15,381 nucleotides of DNA from GCA-2731375 sp964462145 (GTDB taxonomy: Bacteria > Pseudomonadota > Alphaproteobacteria > GCA-2731375). Shown here one piece after another: positions 1 to 5,832 of this stretch. Within the stretch, counting starts at the first letter, position 1. Every line of letters begins with the position of its first letter. Location: positions 1 through 15,381 of the forward strand of contig CAYWYB010000101.1 in the NCBI GenBank assembly GCA_964462145.1, written 5' to 3'. Position numbers and translations under genes: made by a program. The notes beneath the pieces were generated by a model. It was not told where the DNA came from, ran no database searches, and worked only from the letters and a program-made list of their open reading frames with translations.

Positions 1-252
1 AGCGGTTTCGGGCGGCATCAGGGACGGCGTGCCGCCACCAAAAAAGATGCTGCCGACCGTTCGGCCCGGCAGACGCTCGGCTGCGCGGTCGATTTCATCC
101 AAAAGGGCCCGGCGCCAGGCCTCTAGGTCGATGTTCTCGCGGACATGGCTGTTGAAATCGCAATAGGGGCACTTGGCCAGACAGAACGGCCAATGCAGAT
201 AGACCGCGAAGCCCCGGTTTCCAGTGGCGCTATGGCTGGCGGAAGCAACCAT
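1..252 (-). CDS. hemW: HemW, radical-SAM heme chaperone (5' part only, cut by window edge)
   Basis: HemW is a radical-SAM protein related to coproporphyrinogen III dehydrogenase (HemN). It binds heme and is thought to deliver it to respiratory enzymes; many genomes still label it an oxygen-independent coproporphyrinogen oxidase. I translated 84 codons from the minus strand. The start ATG (252-250) sits just after an in-frame TGA. The product reads MVASASHSATGNRG, then a FAVYLHWPFC stretch running into the CLAKCPYC cluster motif (CX3CX2C) that holds the 4Fe-4S cluster, and near the edge the GGGTPS glycine motif that helps bind SAM. HemN proper has additional N-terminal sequence, and this short N-terminus favours HemW. 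The C-terminal three quarters lie outside the window. The start overlaps the 3' end of rdgB by 23 bp, so it is the third gene of an rph-rdgB-hemW unit and probably translationally coupled. Confidence 0.9.
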   Translation of the reverse strand, partial: MVASASHSATGNRGFAVYLHWPFCLAKCPYCDFNSHVRENIDLEAWRRALLDEIDRAAERLPGRTVGSIFFGGGTPSLMPPETA

Positions 253-832
253 CGATCAGCTTTTGAAAAGCCACGGCGCGGTGCGAGATGCGCTGCTTTT
301 CGTCGTAGTCCATCTCGCCGAAAGTCACGTCATAGCCATCGGGCAAGAACATGGGGTCATAGCCGAAGCCCTTGTCACCCCGTGGCGGCCAGACCATTGT
401 GCCGTAAATGCGGCCCTCGAAACTCTCCACATGGCCGTCGGGCCAGGCCAGCGATAGCACGGAGATGAAATAGGCCCGCCGGTTGGGGTTATCACCCAGC
501 TTTTCCTGCACCAAGGCCATAGCCGCGTTGAAATCCCGCTCCGGCCCGGCCCAGCGGGCGGAATAGAGGCCCGGATCGCCGTTCAGCCCCTCCACCGCCA
601 GGCCGCTGTCATCGGCCAGGGCGGGCAGGTCCGCCCCCGCCACCGCCGCCTCTGCCTTCAACACCGCATTGGCCACGAAGGTATCGCCGGTCTCTTCCGG
701 CTCCGGTAAATGCAGCTCGGCGGCGGAAACGATATCCAGAGCGAACGGCGCCAATAGATCGGCAATCTCCCGCACCTTGCCCTGGTTGTGGGAGGCGACG
801 ACCAGACGCGGCTCGGCAAAGCGGCGGGGCAT
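230..832 (-). CDS. rdgB: RdgB/HAM1 dITP/XTP pyrophosphatase
   Basis: This is a cytosolic house-cleaning enzyme that hydrolyses dITP, ITP and XTP to the monophosphate plus pyrophosphate, keeping deaminated purines out of DNA and RNA. The 200-residue product carries all family signatures: the N-terminal ASHNQGKVREI nucleotide-binding motif (about residues 13-23), ADDSGLAVEGLNGDPGLYSARW (73-94) with its acidic metal-binding pair, GFGYDP (155-160) and the C-terminal SHRAVAFQKL (183-192). I chose the ATG at 832, 4 bp after the rph stop, with GGCGG at a suitable distance upstream. A TTG at 847 would add five residues (MAVNA) and overlap the rph stop; it is possible but less likely. Length is normal for the family. 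The gene sits between rph and hemW on the same strand, a common alphaproteobacterial order. Confidence 0.95.
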   Translation of the reverse strand: MPRRFAEPRLVVASHNQGKVREIADLLAPFALDIVSAAELHLPEPEETGDTFVANAVLKAEAAVAGADLPALADDSGLAVEGLNGDPGLYSARWAGPERDFNAAMALVQEKLGDNPNRRAYFISVLSLAWPDGHVESFEGRIYGTMVWPPRGDKGFGYDPMFLPDGYDVTFGEMDYDEKQRISHRAVAFQKLIDGCFRQP

Positions 833-836
833 TGCG

Positions 837-1553
837 TTAACCGCCAATCGCCTGTTTCTGTAATTCTGTCAGCTCGCCGATACCCTTCTCGGCCAGAGCC
901 ATCAGGTTATTGAATTGCTCCCGGCTGAACGGATCTTCTTCCGCCGTACCCTGAATTTCCACGATGCCGCCATTGCCGGTCAGGACGAAGTTGGCATCGG
1001 CCTGGGCATTGGAATCCTCGGCATAGTCCAGATCAAGCACCGCCGCATCCTGATACAGACCGCAGCTGACGGCGGCGACATGGTCGGTCAGGGGCATTTT
1101 TTCAATCAAGCCCTTCTCCAACATACCCGCGAGCGCGATATGCAGTGCCACCCAGGCGCCGGTGATCGACGCCGTGCGGGTACCGCCGTCGGCTTGCAGA
1201 ACATCGCAATCGAGGCGGATCTGCCGCTCGCCCATGGCCTTCAGATCCGTCACCGCGCGCAGGGAGCGGCCGATCAGGCGTTGGATTTCCTGGGTCCGGC
1301 CGGATTGCTTGCCGCGCGCGGCCTCGCGTCCGGTGCGGGTATGGGTGGAGCGCGGCAGCATGCCGTATTCCGCCGTTACCCAGCCCTGGCCGCTGTTGCG
1401 CAGGAATGGCGGTACCCGGTCATCGAGAGAGGCGGCGCAGAGCACATGGGTATCGCCGAAACGGATCAGGCAAGAGCCTTCAGCGTATTTCGAGAAACCT
1501 GGCTCCAGGGTGACTTCACGTAGTTGATCGACGGCACGGCCCGATGGACGCAT
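837..1553 (-). CDS. rph: RNase PH (tRNA 3'-end phosphorolytic exoribonuclease)
   Basis: RNase PH removes nucleotides after the CCA end of tRNA precursors by phosphorolysis and also trims other structured RNAs. The 238-residue length is the standard full-length size; the K-12 E. coli allele is a known truncation and this one is intact. Visible signatures are the N-terminal RPSGRAVDQLR, GWVTAEYGMLPRST (57-70), the basic stretch THTRTGREAARGKQSGRTQEIQRLIGRSLR (71-99), DCDVLQADGGTRTASITGAWVAL (115-137) with the conserved acidic residues, and the C-terminal VEIQGTAE (198-205). The ATG at 1553 is preceded by AGGAG (1562-1566) with an 8-bp spacer. It is the first gene of the leftward rph-rdgB-hemW set and is divergent from hrcA. 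Confidence 0.97.
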   Translation of the reverse strand: MRPSGRAVDQLREVTLEPGFSKYAEGSCLIRFGDTHVLCAASLDDRVPPFLRNSGQGWVTAEYGMLPRSTHTRTGREAARGKQSGRTQEIQRLIGRSLRAVTDLKAMGERQIRLDCDVLQADGGTRTASITGAWVALHIALAGMLEKGLIEKMPLTDHVAAVSCGLYQDAAVLDLDYAEDSNAQADANFVLTGNGGIVEIQGTAEEDPFSREQFNNLMALAEKGIGELTELQKQAIGG

Positions 1554-1561
1554 GGCGAATA

Positions 1562-1566
1562 CTCCT
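1562..1566 (-). promoter_or_regulatory. Ribosome binding site of rph
   Basis: On the minus strand this reads AGGAG and lies 8 bases upstream of the rph ATG. It supports the chosen start. I found no convincing -35/-10 pair for rph on the minus strand of the 1554-1691 intergenic region. Confidence 0.7.
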
Positions 1567-1644
1567 AAAATTCCGGGACAAATCCTGGCGCTCTTCTAGA
1601 CCTCCCTGGCCCCGGCGTCCAGAGTTGCGTTGAGGCGCAAATTG

Positions 1645-1654
1645 ACGGGCCCGT
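1645..1654. repeat. Perfect 10-bp palindrome beside the hrcA -35 box
   Basis: ACGGGCCCGT is a perfect inverted repeat with no spacer. It abuts, and shares its last base with, the TTGACG -35 element of the predicted hrcA promoter. A TTGACG also begins just before it (1642-1647), so the hexamer is repeated with a 12-bp period. Its position would suit an operator, but GC-rich 10-bp palindromes also arise by chance. The site does not resemble the CIRCE element that HrcA binds. Confidence 0.4.
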
Positions 1655-1682
1655 TGACGCTTTGCGGGGCCGTTACTACATT
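1654..1682 (+). promoter_or_regulatory. Predicted housekeeping-type promoter of hrcA
   Basis: A TTGACG -35 (1654-1659) and a TACATT -10 (1677-1682) are separated by exactly 17 bp, close to the primary-sigma consensus. The -10 ends only 9 bp before the hrcA ATG at 1692, so transcription would begin about 1688-1690 and leave almost no 5' leader. No Shine-Dalgarno sequence lies at normal spacing, which agrees with a leaderless or nearly leaderless message. No CIRCE inverted repeat (TTAGCACTC-N9-GAGTGCTAA) is present, so this promoter does not appear to be autoregulated by HrcA through that site. Confidence 0.55.
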
Positions 1683-1691
1683 GTCTGAAGC

Positions 1692-2753
1692 ATGGCCATA
1701 CGACCACCACATAGCCCGGAGATCGGCGCCCTGGACCAACGCAACCGCGAAATTTTTCGCGAGGTGGTGGAATCGTTCCTGGAAACAGGCACCCCGGTCG
1801 GCTCGCGCACCCTGTCGCGGCGTCTGAACAGCAGCCTCTCGCCGGCTTCGATCCGCAATATCATGTCGGACCTGGAGGGCGCGGGACTATTGCATGCCCC
1901 GCATGCCTCCGCCGGGCGCCTGCCCACGGACCGGGGTTTGCGCATGTTTATTGATGGTTTGCTGGAGCTTGGCGATCTTGGCGAGAGTGAACGAGCCGAG
2001 ATCGAGGCCCATTGCGCCGCCGCCGGCCGCAGTTTCGAGGATATGCTGATCCAGGCTTCGGAAATGCTGTCGGGCCTTTCGGGCTGGGCCGGCCTGGTGA
2101 TGGCGCCGAAATTGGAAGCGCCTCTGAAGCACCTGGAATTCGTCTCGCTAGGCGATGGCCGGGCCTTGGTGGTGATCGTGGGCGAGTCGGGTTCGGTGGA
2201 AAACCGTATTATCGAGGTCCCAGCCGGTCTACCGCCCTCCGCCCTGGTCGAGGCGGCGAATTATCTCAATGCCCGCCTGCGCGGCGCCACCCTGGCCGAG
2301 GCCCGGCGCGAGATCCTGGATGAAATCGAAGGCCATCGGGTGGAGTTGGACGCGGTTACGGCGCGGGTGGTGGAGAGCGGCCTAGCGATCTGGGGCGGGG
2401 ATGAGGCGCAACAGACCTTGATCGTCCGGGGCCGGGCCAATCTGCTGGAAGACATCTCGGCGGCGGAGGATCTGGAACGTGTGCGCCAGTTGTTCGCCGA
2501 TCTGGAAAGCAAACAGGCCTTGATTGATGTGCTGGAGTTGGCCAACGAGGGACCGGGCGTCCGGGTCTTTGTCGGCTCGGAAAGCCAATTGTTCTCTCTG
2601 ACAGGATCGTCCATGATCGTGGCGCCATATAGCAACTCCAATCAAGAGGTGATCGGTGCCATCGGCGTGGTTGGCCCGACGCATCTGAATTATGCCCGTA
2701 TCGTACCCATGGTGGATTATACAGCGCGGGTTATAGGCCGTCTGATAGGTTGA
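1692..2753 (+). CDS. hrcA: HrcA, heat-inducible transcription repressor
   Basis: HrcA is a dimeric cytosolic repressor that binds CIRCE operators, usually in front of groESL and sometimes dnaK. It is kept active by GroEL, so unfolded protein relieves repression. The 353-residue product has an N-terminal winged-helix domain (about 10-90) with the family core TGTPVGSRTLSRRL (32-45), LSPASIRNIMSDLE (49-62) and PHASAGRLPTDRGLRMFID (70-88). A GAF-like dimerisation region follows, with a C-terminal GVVGPTHLNYARIVPMVDYT (325-344) signature. Length matches alphaproteobacterial HrcA. The ATG at 1692 lines up with the expected N-terminus. hrcA is divergent from rph and precedes grpE, the standard alphaproteobacterial arrangement. 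No CIRCE is seen anywhere near it, so its target is probably elsewhere, such as groESL. Confidence 0.96.
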   Translation: MAIRPPHSPEIGALDQRNREIFREVVESFLETGTPVGSRTLSRRLNSSLSPASIRNIMSDLEGAGLLHAPHASAGRLPTDRGLRMFIDGLLELGDLGESERAEIEAHCAAAGRSFEDMLIQASEMLSGLSGWAGLVMAPKLEAPLKHLEFVSLGDGRALVVIVGESGSVENRIIEVPAGLPPSALVEAANYLNARLRGATLAEARREILDEIEGHRVELDAVTARVVESGLAIWGGDEAQQTLIVRGRANLLEDISAAEDLERVRQLFADLESKQALIDVLELANEGPGVRVFVGSESQLFSLTGSSMIVAPYSNSNQEVIGAIGVVGPTHLNYARIVPMVDYTARVIGRLIG

Positions 2754-2796
2754 CGCTGGCGTCCATTCGGTCCAAAAGGTCGCAGTTTCAATTGGC

Positions 2797-2821
2797 GGCT
2801 TCAAATCTCCGCCCCGAAGCC
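2797..2821. repeat. Inverted repeat overlapping the candidate grpE promoter
   Basis: GGCTTC (2797-2802) and GAAGCC (2816-2821) form a 6-bp inverted repeat with a 13-base loop. An alternative 5-bp pairing, GGCGG (2794-2798) with CCGCC (2809-2813), overlaps it. The arms coincide with the proposed -35 and the start of the -10, so a protein bound here would block the promoter. No T-run follows, so it is not an hrcA terminator. Confidence 0.35.
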
Positions 2822-2827
2822 CTATAT
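2799..2827 (+). promoter_or_regulatory. Candidate heat-shock-type (RpoH-like) promoter of grpE
   Basis: CTTC (2799-2802), an 18-bp spacer and CCTATAT (2821-2827) resemble the alphaproteobacterial sigma-32 pattern CTTG-N17-CYTATNT. The -35 has one mismatch and the spacer is 1 bp too long. Transcription from it would begin near 2834, about 40 bases before the grpE ATG. A separate grpE promoter is plausible because the hrcA-grpE gap is 120 bp. The match is imperfect and a primary-sigma reading is equally possible. Confidence 0.35.
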
Positions 2828-2864
2828 CAAGCTCAAACAGCCTGTAGATTAAGTTCCTGTATTC

Positions 2865-2869
2865 GAGGA
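2865..2869 (+). promoter_or_regulatory. Ribosome binding site of grpE
   Basis: GAGGA ends 4 bases before the grpE ATG at 2874. Spacing is short but usable, and it fixes the start of the acidic N-terminal region. Confidence 0.6.
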
Positions 2870-2873
2870 CAAG

Positions 2874-3590
2874 ATGAACGAACCCGAAAATTTCGAGAAT
2901 TCGGAAGAGGCCAAGCCAAAGGCCGACGAAACCCAACAATCGGGCGGCGCCGAGCCCGTGGATCTGGCCGCCGCGAAAATTGCCGCCGAAGCCGCCGCTG
3001 ATTCAGCAGCTGATTTTGAGGCGGCTCCAGAAATTGGCGAGCACGCCGACGAACCTGACGAGCTGGAATTGGCCTATGGCGAGGTCGCCGATCTGAAGGA
3101 CAAGCTGCTGCGCGCCATGGCCGAGACCGAGAATATCAAGCGCCGGGGTGATCGGGAGAAGTCCGATCTGCGTAAATACGCCATCGCCGATTTCGCCCGC
3201 GATATGCTGGCGGTGTCCGATAACCTGCAACGCGCCCTGTCCGCTGTCTCGGACGAGCATCGCAAGGGCAATCCGGAGATGGCCCAGCTGCTGGAAGGCG
3301 TCGAGTTGACGCAGCGGGAACTACAGGGCCATTTTGATAAACACGGCATCAAAGAGGTCAATCCACTGGGCGAAAAAATGGACCCCAACCTGCATCAGGC
3401 GGTGGTCCAGATTGATGACCCCGAAGCCGCCCAGGGTACCGTCGTTCAGGTCATGCAGGTGGGTTACGTGATCCAGGACCGTCTGTTGCGCGCGGCCATG
3501 GTCGGCGTCGCCAAGGGCGCGCCGGCGGCAACCAAGCCAGCGGATGGGAGCGCCGAAGAAGACGGCCAGAACGTGGATACCCAGGCTTAG
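2874..3590 (+). CDS. grpE: GrpE, nucleotide exchange factor of the DnaK chaperone
   Basis: GrpE dimers open the DnaK nucleotide pocket to release ADP, resetting the Hsp70 cycle; the long helices also act as a thermosensor. The 238-residue product starts with an acidic, Ala-rich, probably disordered stretch (1-60). A long helical coiled-coil region follows (about 62-155) containing AETENIKRRGDREKSD, the usual GrpE helix motif. The C-terminal beta domain ends in the family signature MDPNLHQAVVQI (169-180) and VVQVMQVGYVIQDRLLRAAM (190-209), with VGVAKG after it. A short acidic tail closes the protein. The N-terminal extension makes it somewhat longer than E. coli GrpE (197 aa), which is common in alphaproteobacteria. 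It follows hrcA on the same strand. dnaK does not come next, so the Hsp70 genes must lie elsewhere. Confidence 0.97.
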   Translation: MNEPENFENSEEAKPKADETQQSGGAEPVDLAAAKIAAEAAADSAADFEAAPEIGEHADEPDELELAYGEVADLKDKLLRAMAETENIKRRGDREKSDLRKYAIADFARDMLAVSDNLQRALSAVSDEHRKGNPEMAQLLEGVELTQRELQGHFDKHGIKEVNPLGEKMDPNLHQAVVQIDDPEAAQGTVVQVMQVGYVIQDRLLRAAMVGVAKGAPAATKPADGSAEEDGQNVDTQA

Positions 3591-3619
3591 TTTCAATATC
3601 ATGGATCAATAGCGGTTAG

Positions 3620-4870
3620 ATGAGTGGTTCCCGGCCCGTTATCAGCAATCAAGCGGCCCGGCGGATCTTCATGGCGCGCCAGGGCCTCTGCCTTCCCCCG
3701 CACAAAGCACAAGACAAAGACGCCCTGCACGCGCTGATCCAGCAACTGGGTTTCGTACAGGTGGATAGTATTCGCACGGTGGAACGGGCCCACCATATGA
3801 TCCTGTTCGCGCGCAATCAGACCTACCGGCCCGAACACCTGCGTCAGCTGCTGGAAGAAGACCGGCATCTGTTCGAACATTGGACCCACGACGCCGCCAT
3901 TATTCCCACCGCGTTCTACCCCCATTGGCGACGGCGGTTCGAGCGGAGCGAAGACGGCCTGCGGGAACGCTGGCGCAAATGGCGGCCAAAGGAAAAGTCC
4001 GGGGACCGGCATATCGGTTTCGAGGACATGATGGATGGCGTCAGGGCACATGTCACCCGGAACGGCCCGACCATGTCGCGGGACCTAAAGGCCAAATCGC
4101 CCCCGCGCAAGGCTGAGAAAAACGGCTGGTGGCAATGGCATCCTTCCAAAACCGCACTGGAATTTCTCTGGCGCACGGGTGATCTGTGCGTTACCCGGCG
4201 GGACGGCTTTCAAAAGGTCTATGATTTGTCCAGCCGCGTTATTCCCGAACAGCTGCATCGCCAAGCAGGGCATTCGAAAAAGGATTTTGTCGATTGGGCC
4301 TGCCACAACGCGCTTGACCGTCTGGGCTTCGCGGCACCCGGTGAACTGGCCGCTTACTGGGCCTCGATCAACGCGGCGGAGGCCAAGTCGTGGTGCGCCG
4401 ATAATCTGGGCGACGATTTGATCGAAGTGCTGGTTGAAAGCGCCGACGGCAGCGCGGCGAAAGCCTGCTATGCCCGCCCGGCTCTGTTGGAAACCATGGA
4501 CGATCACGCCGCGCCGCCCAATCGCCTGCGCGTGCTCAGCCCGTTCGATCCCCTGATCCGGGACCGCAAGCGTCTGCGGCGTTTGTTCAACTTTGACTAC
4601 CGCATCGAAATCTTCGTGCCCGAGGCCCAGCGCGAATACGGCTACTATGTCTTTCCCCTATTGGAAGGCGACCGCATGATCGGCCGCATCGACATGAAGG
4701 CGCAACGCCAGGACAATGCGCTACACGTCACCGGCCTGTGGCTGGAGCCGAAGGTTAAATTCAGTCGGGCGCGGGAAAAGAAGCTGAGCTCCGAATTGCA
4801 GCGCCAAGCCAGGTTTATCGGCATGCAGACAGTCACCTACGATCAGGGCTTTCAGAAGACCCCATATTAA
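3620..4870 (+). CDS. YcaQ/AlkX-like winged-helix protein, probable DNA crosslink glycosylase
   Basis: The 416-residue product belongs to the HTH_42 (formerly DUF1006) family. Its studied members, E. coli YcaQ (AlkX) and Streptomyces AlkZ, are DNA glycosylases that unhook interstrand crosslinks and remove alkylated bases. Length is close to YcaQ (about 410). The LGFVQVDSIRTVERAHHMIL segment (43-62) holds Gln47-Val48-Asp49, matching the QxD catalytic motif reported for YcaQ-type enzymes; AlkZ has QxQ. Family-typical stretches follow: HWTHDAAIIP (about residue 91 on), a basic middle region, LSPFDPLIRDRKRLRRLF, YVFPLLEGDRMIGRIDMKA and a VTGLWLEP end. The ATG at 3620 is the first usable start after an in-frame stop; its ribosome binding site is weak. 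The gene is 29 bp after grpE on the same strand and may be cotranscribed, though nothing else links the two. Activity is inferred from the family; the motif is seen. Confidence 0.85.
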   Translation: MSGSRPVISNQAARRIFMARQGLCLPPHKAQDKDALHALIQQLGFVQVDSIRTVERAHHMILFARNQTYRPEHLRQLLEEDRHLFEHWTHDAAIIPTAFYPHWRRRFERSEDGLRERWRKWRPKEKSGDRHIGFEDMMDGVRAHVTRNGPTMSRDLKAKSPPRKAEKNGWWQWHPSKTALEFLWRTGDLCVTRRDGFQKVYDLSSRVIPEQLHRQAGHSKKDFVDWACHNALDRLGFAAPGELAAYWASINAAEAKSWCADNLGDDLIEVLVESADGSAAKACYARPALLETMDDHAAPPNRLRVLSPFDPLIRDRKRLRRLFNFDYRIEIFVPEAQREYGYYVFPLLEGDRMIGRIDMKAQRQDNALHVTGLWLEPKVKFSRAREKKLSSELQRQARFIGMQTVTYDQGFQKTPY

Positions 4871-5829
4871 CCGGCTGCGGCACGGTATTCCCTGAGAGAT
4901 CCCGAATGCATGACCCGGCCCATCAAGGGGCGGCCAACGATATCCTCGGCCAGCTGGGCGGCTTCGATCAGGGCATCGAGATCAACACCGGTTTCAATGC
5001 CCAGTTCGTGGCACAGGTGGACCATGTCCTCGGTGCAGATGTTGCCGGCGGCGGCGCGGTTCTTGTGCGGCGCGAAGGGGCAGCCGCCAAGACCGCCGAT
5101 GGAACTGTCGAAATGACGCACGCCCATTTCCAGGGCGGCAAAGACGCAGGCGCCGCCCAGGCCGCGGTTGTCGTGCAGGTGCAGGCCGATTTCCAGTTCC
5201 GGATAGGCCTCGCGCACGGCACCGATGCGCTGGCGGATGCTGTGCGGATCGGCCCAGCCCATGCTGTCATCAAGGTCAATACGCGGCAGGGCGCGGCCCT
5301 GTTCACGGCATAGCTCAACGACGTGGTCGACCTCTTCCATGACATCCGCCAGGGGCACGTCGCCTTCGAAATTACAGCCAAAGGCGGACAGGACATAAAC
5401 CTGTTCCAGGGCGACATGATGCTTGTCATACAATTCGGTCCATTGTTGCAGGCGGCCGCGCGCCTCCTGCTTGGTACAATTGTTGTTGCTGAGGCAAAAG
5501 CCGTTGGAAGCATACAGCACGACGGAGCCGTAATGATCCACCTGGGGTACCTGCAAGGCCTGCTCGAACCCCCAGGGGTTCAGGGCCAGCGCGGTATAAC
5601 GGATGCCGGGGCGCTTTTTGATGGCGGCGAAGACCTCGGCGCTATCAGCCATGTTCGGCACCAGCTTTGGGTTCACGAAGGAGCCGGCCTGGATGCGGGG
5701 CACCCCGGCGGCGGCAATGGCCTCGATCAACGCCACCCGGCGCGGCACGGGGTGGTGACGGTCCTCGATCTGGAAACCTTCTCGCGGGCCGTGGTCATGA
5801 AATATGACGCTTTTTGGTAGGTTCGGCAT
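4867..5829 (-). CDS. HMG-CoA-lyase-family protein (divergent active site)
   Basis: This 320-residue TIM-barrel protein of the HMG-CoA lyase-like (PF00682) family is the last gene of the leftward acyl-CoA operon. Classical HMG-CoA lyase splits 3-hydroxy-3-methylglutaryl-CoA into acetyl-CoA and acetoacetate. Seen here: the N-terminal GPREGFQ (14-20), SFVNPKLVPNMAD (50-62), DDSMGWADP, the metal-binding LHLHDNRG (His217, His219), the flexible-loop cysteine in GGLGGCPFAP (Cys250) and AAGNICTEDMVHL with Asn263. Two positions differ from the human enzyme: the Asp of the RD pair (Asp42) is Glu17, and the Glu before SFV (Glu72) is Gln47. Fold and chemistry therefore look like an acyl-CoA retro-aldol lyase, while the exact substrate is open. 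The start at 5829 is 3 bp after the preceding stop, suggesting translational coupling. Its TAA overlaps the stop of the convergent YcaQ-like gene in a TTAA. Confidence 0.82.
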   Translation of the reverse strand: MPNLPKSVIFHDHGPREGFQIEDRHHPVPRRVALIEAIAAAGVPRIQAGSFVNPKLVPNMADSAEVFAAIKKRPGIRYTALALNPWGFEQALQVPQVDHYGSVVLYASNGFCLSNNNCTKQEARGRLQQWTELYDKHHVALEQVYVLSAFGCNFEGDVPLADVMEEVDHVVELCREQGRALPRIDLDDSMGWADPHSIRQRIGAVREAYPELEIGLHLHDNRGLGGACVFAALEMGVRHFDSSIGGLGGCPFAPHKNRAAAGNICTEDMVHLCHELGIETGVDLDALIEAAQLAEDIVGRPLMGRVMHSGSLREYRAAAG

Positions 5830-5832
5830 GCT

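Noticed and set aside
833..847. TTG start at 847 for rdgB
   Set aside because: It overlaps the rph stop and adds five residues without homology. The ATG at 832 is better placed after GGCGG.
1554..1691. CIRCE operator for HrcA
   Set aside because: No TTAGCACTC-N9-GAGTGCTAA-like repeat is present here or in 2754-2873.
3591..3619. Terminator after grpE
   Set aside because: The 29-bp gap has no GC-rich hairpin or T-run.
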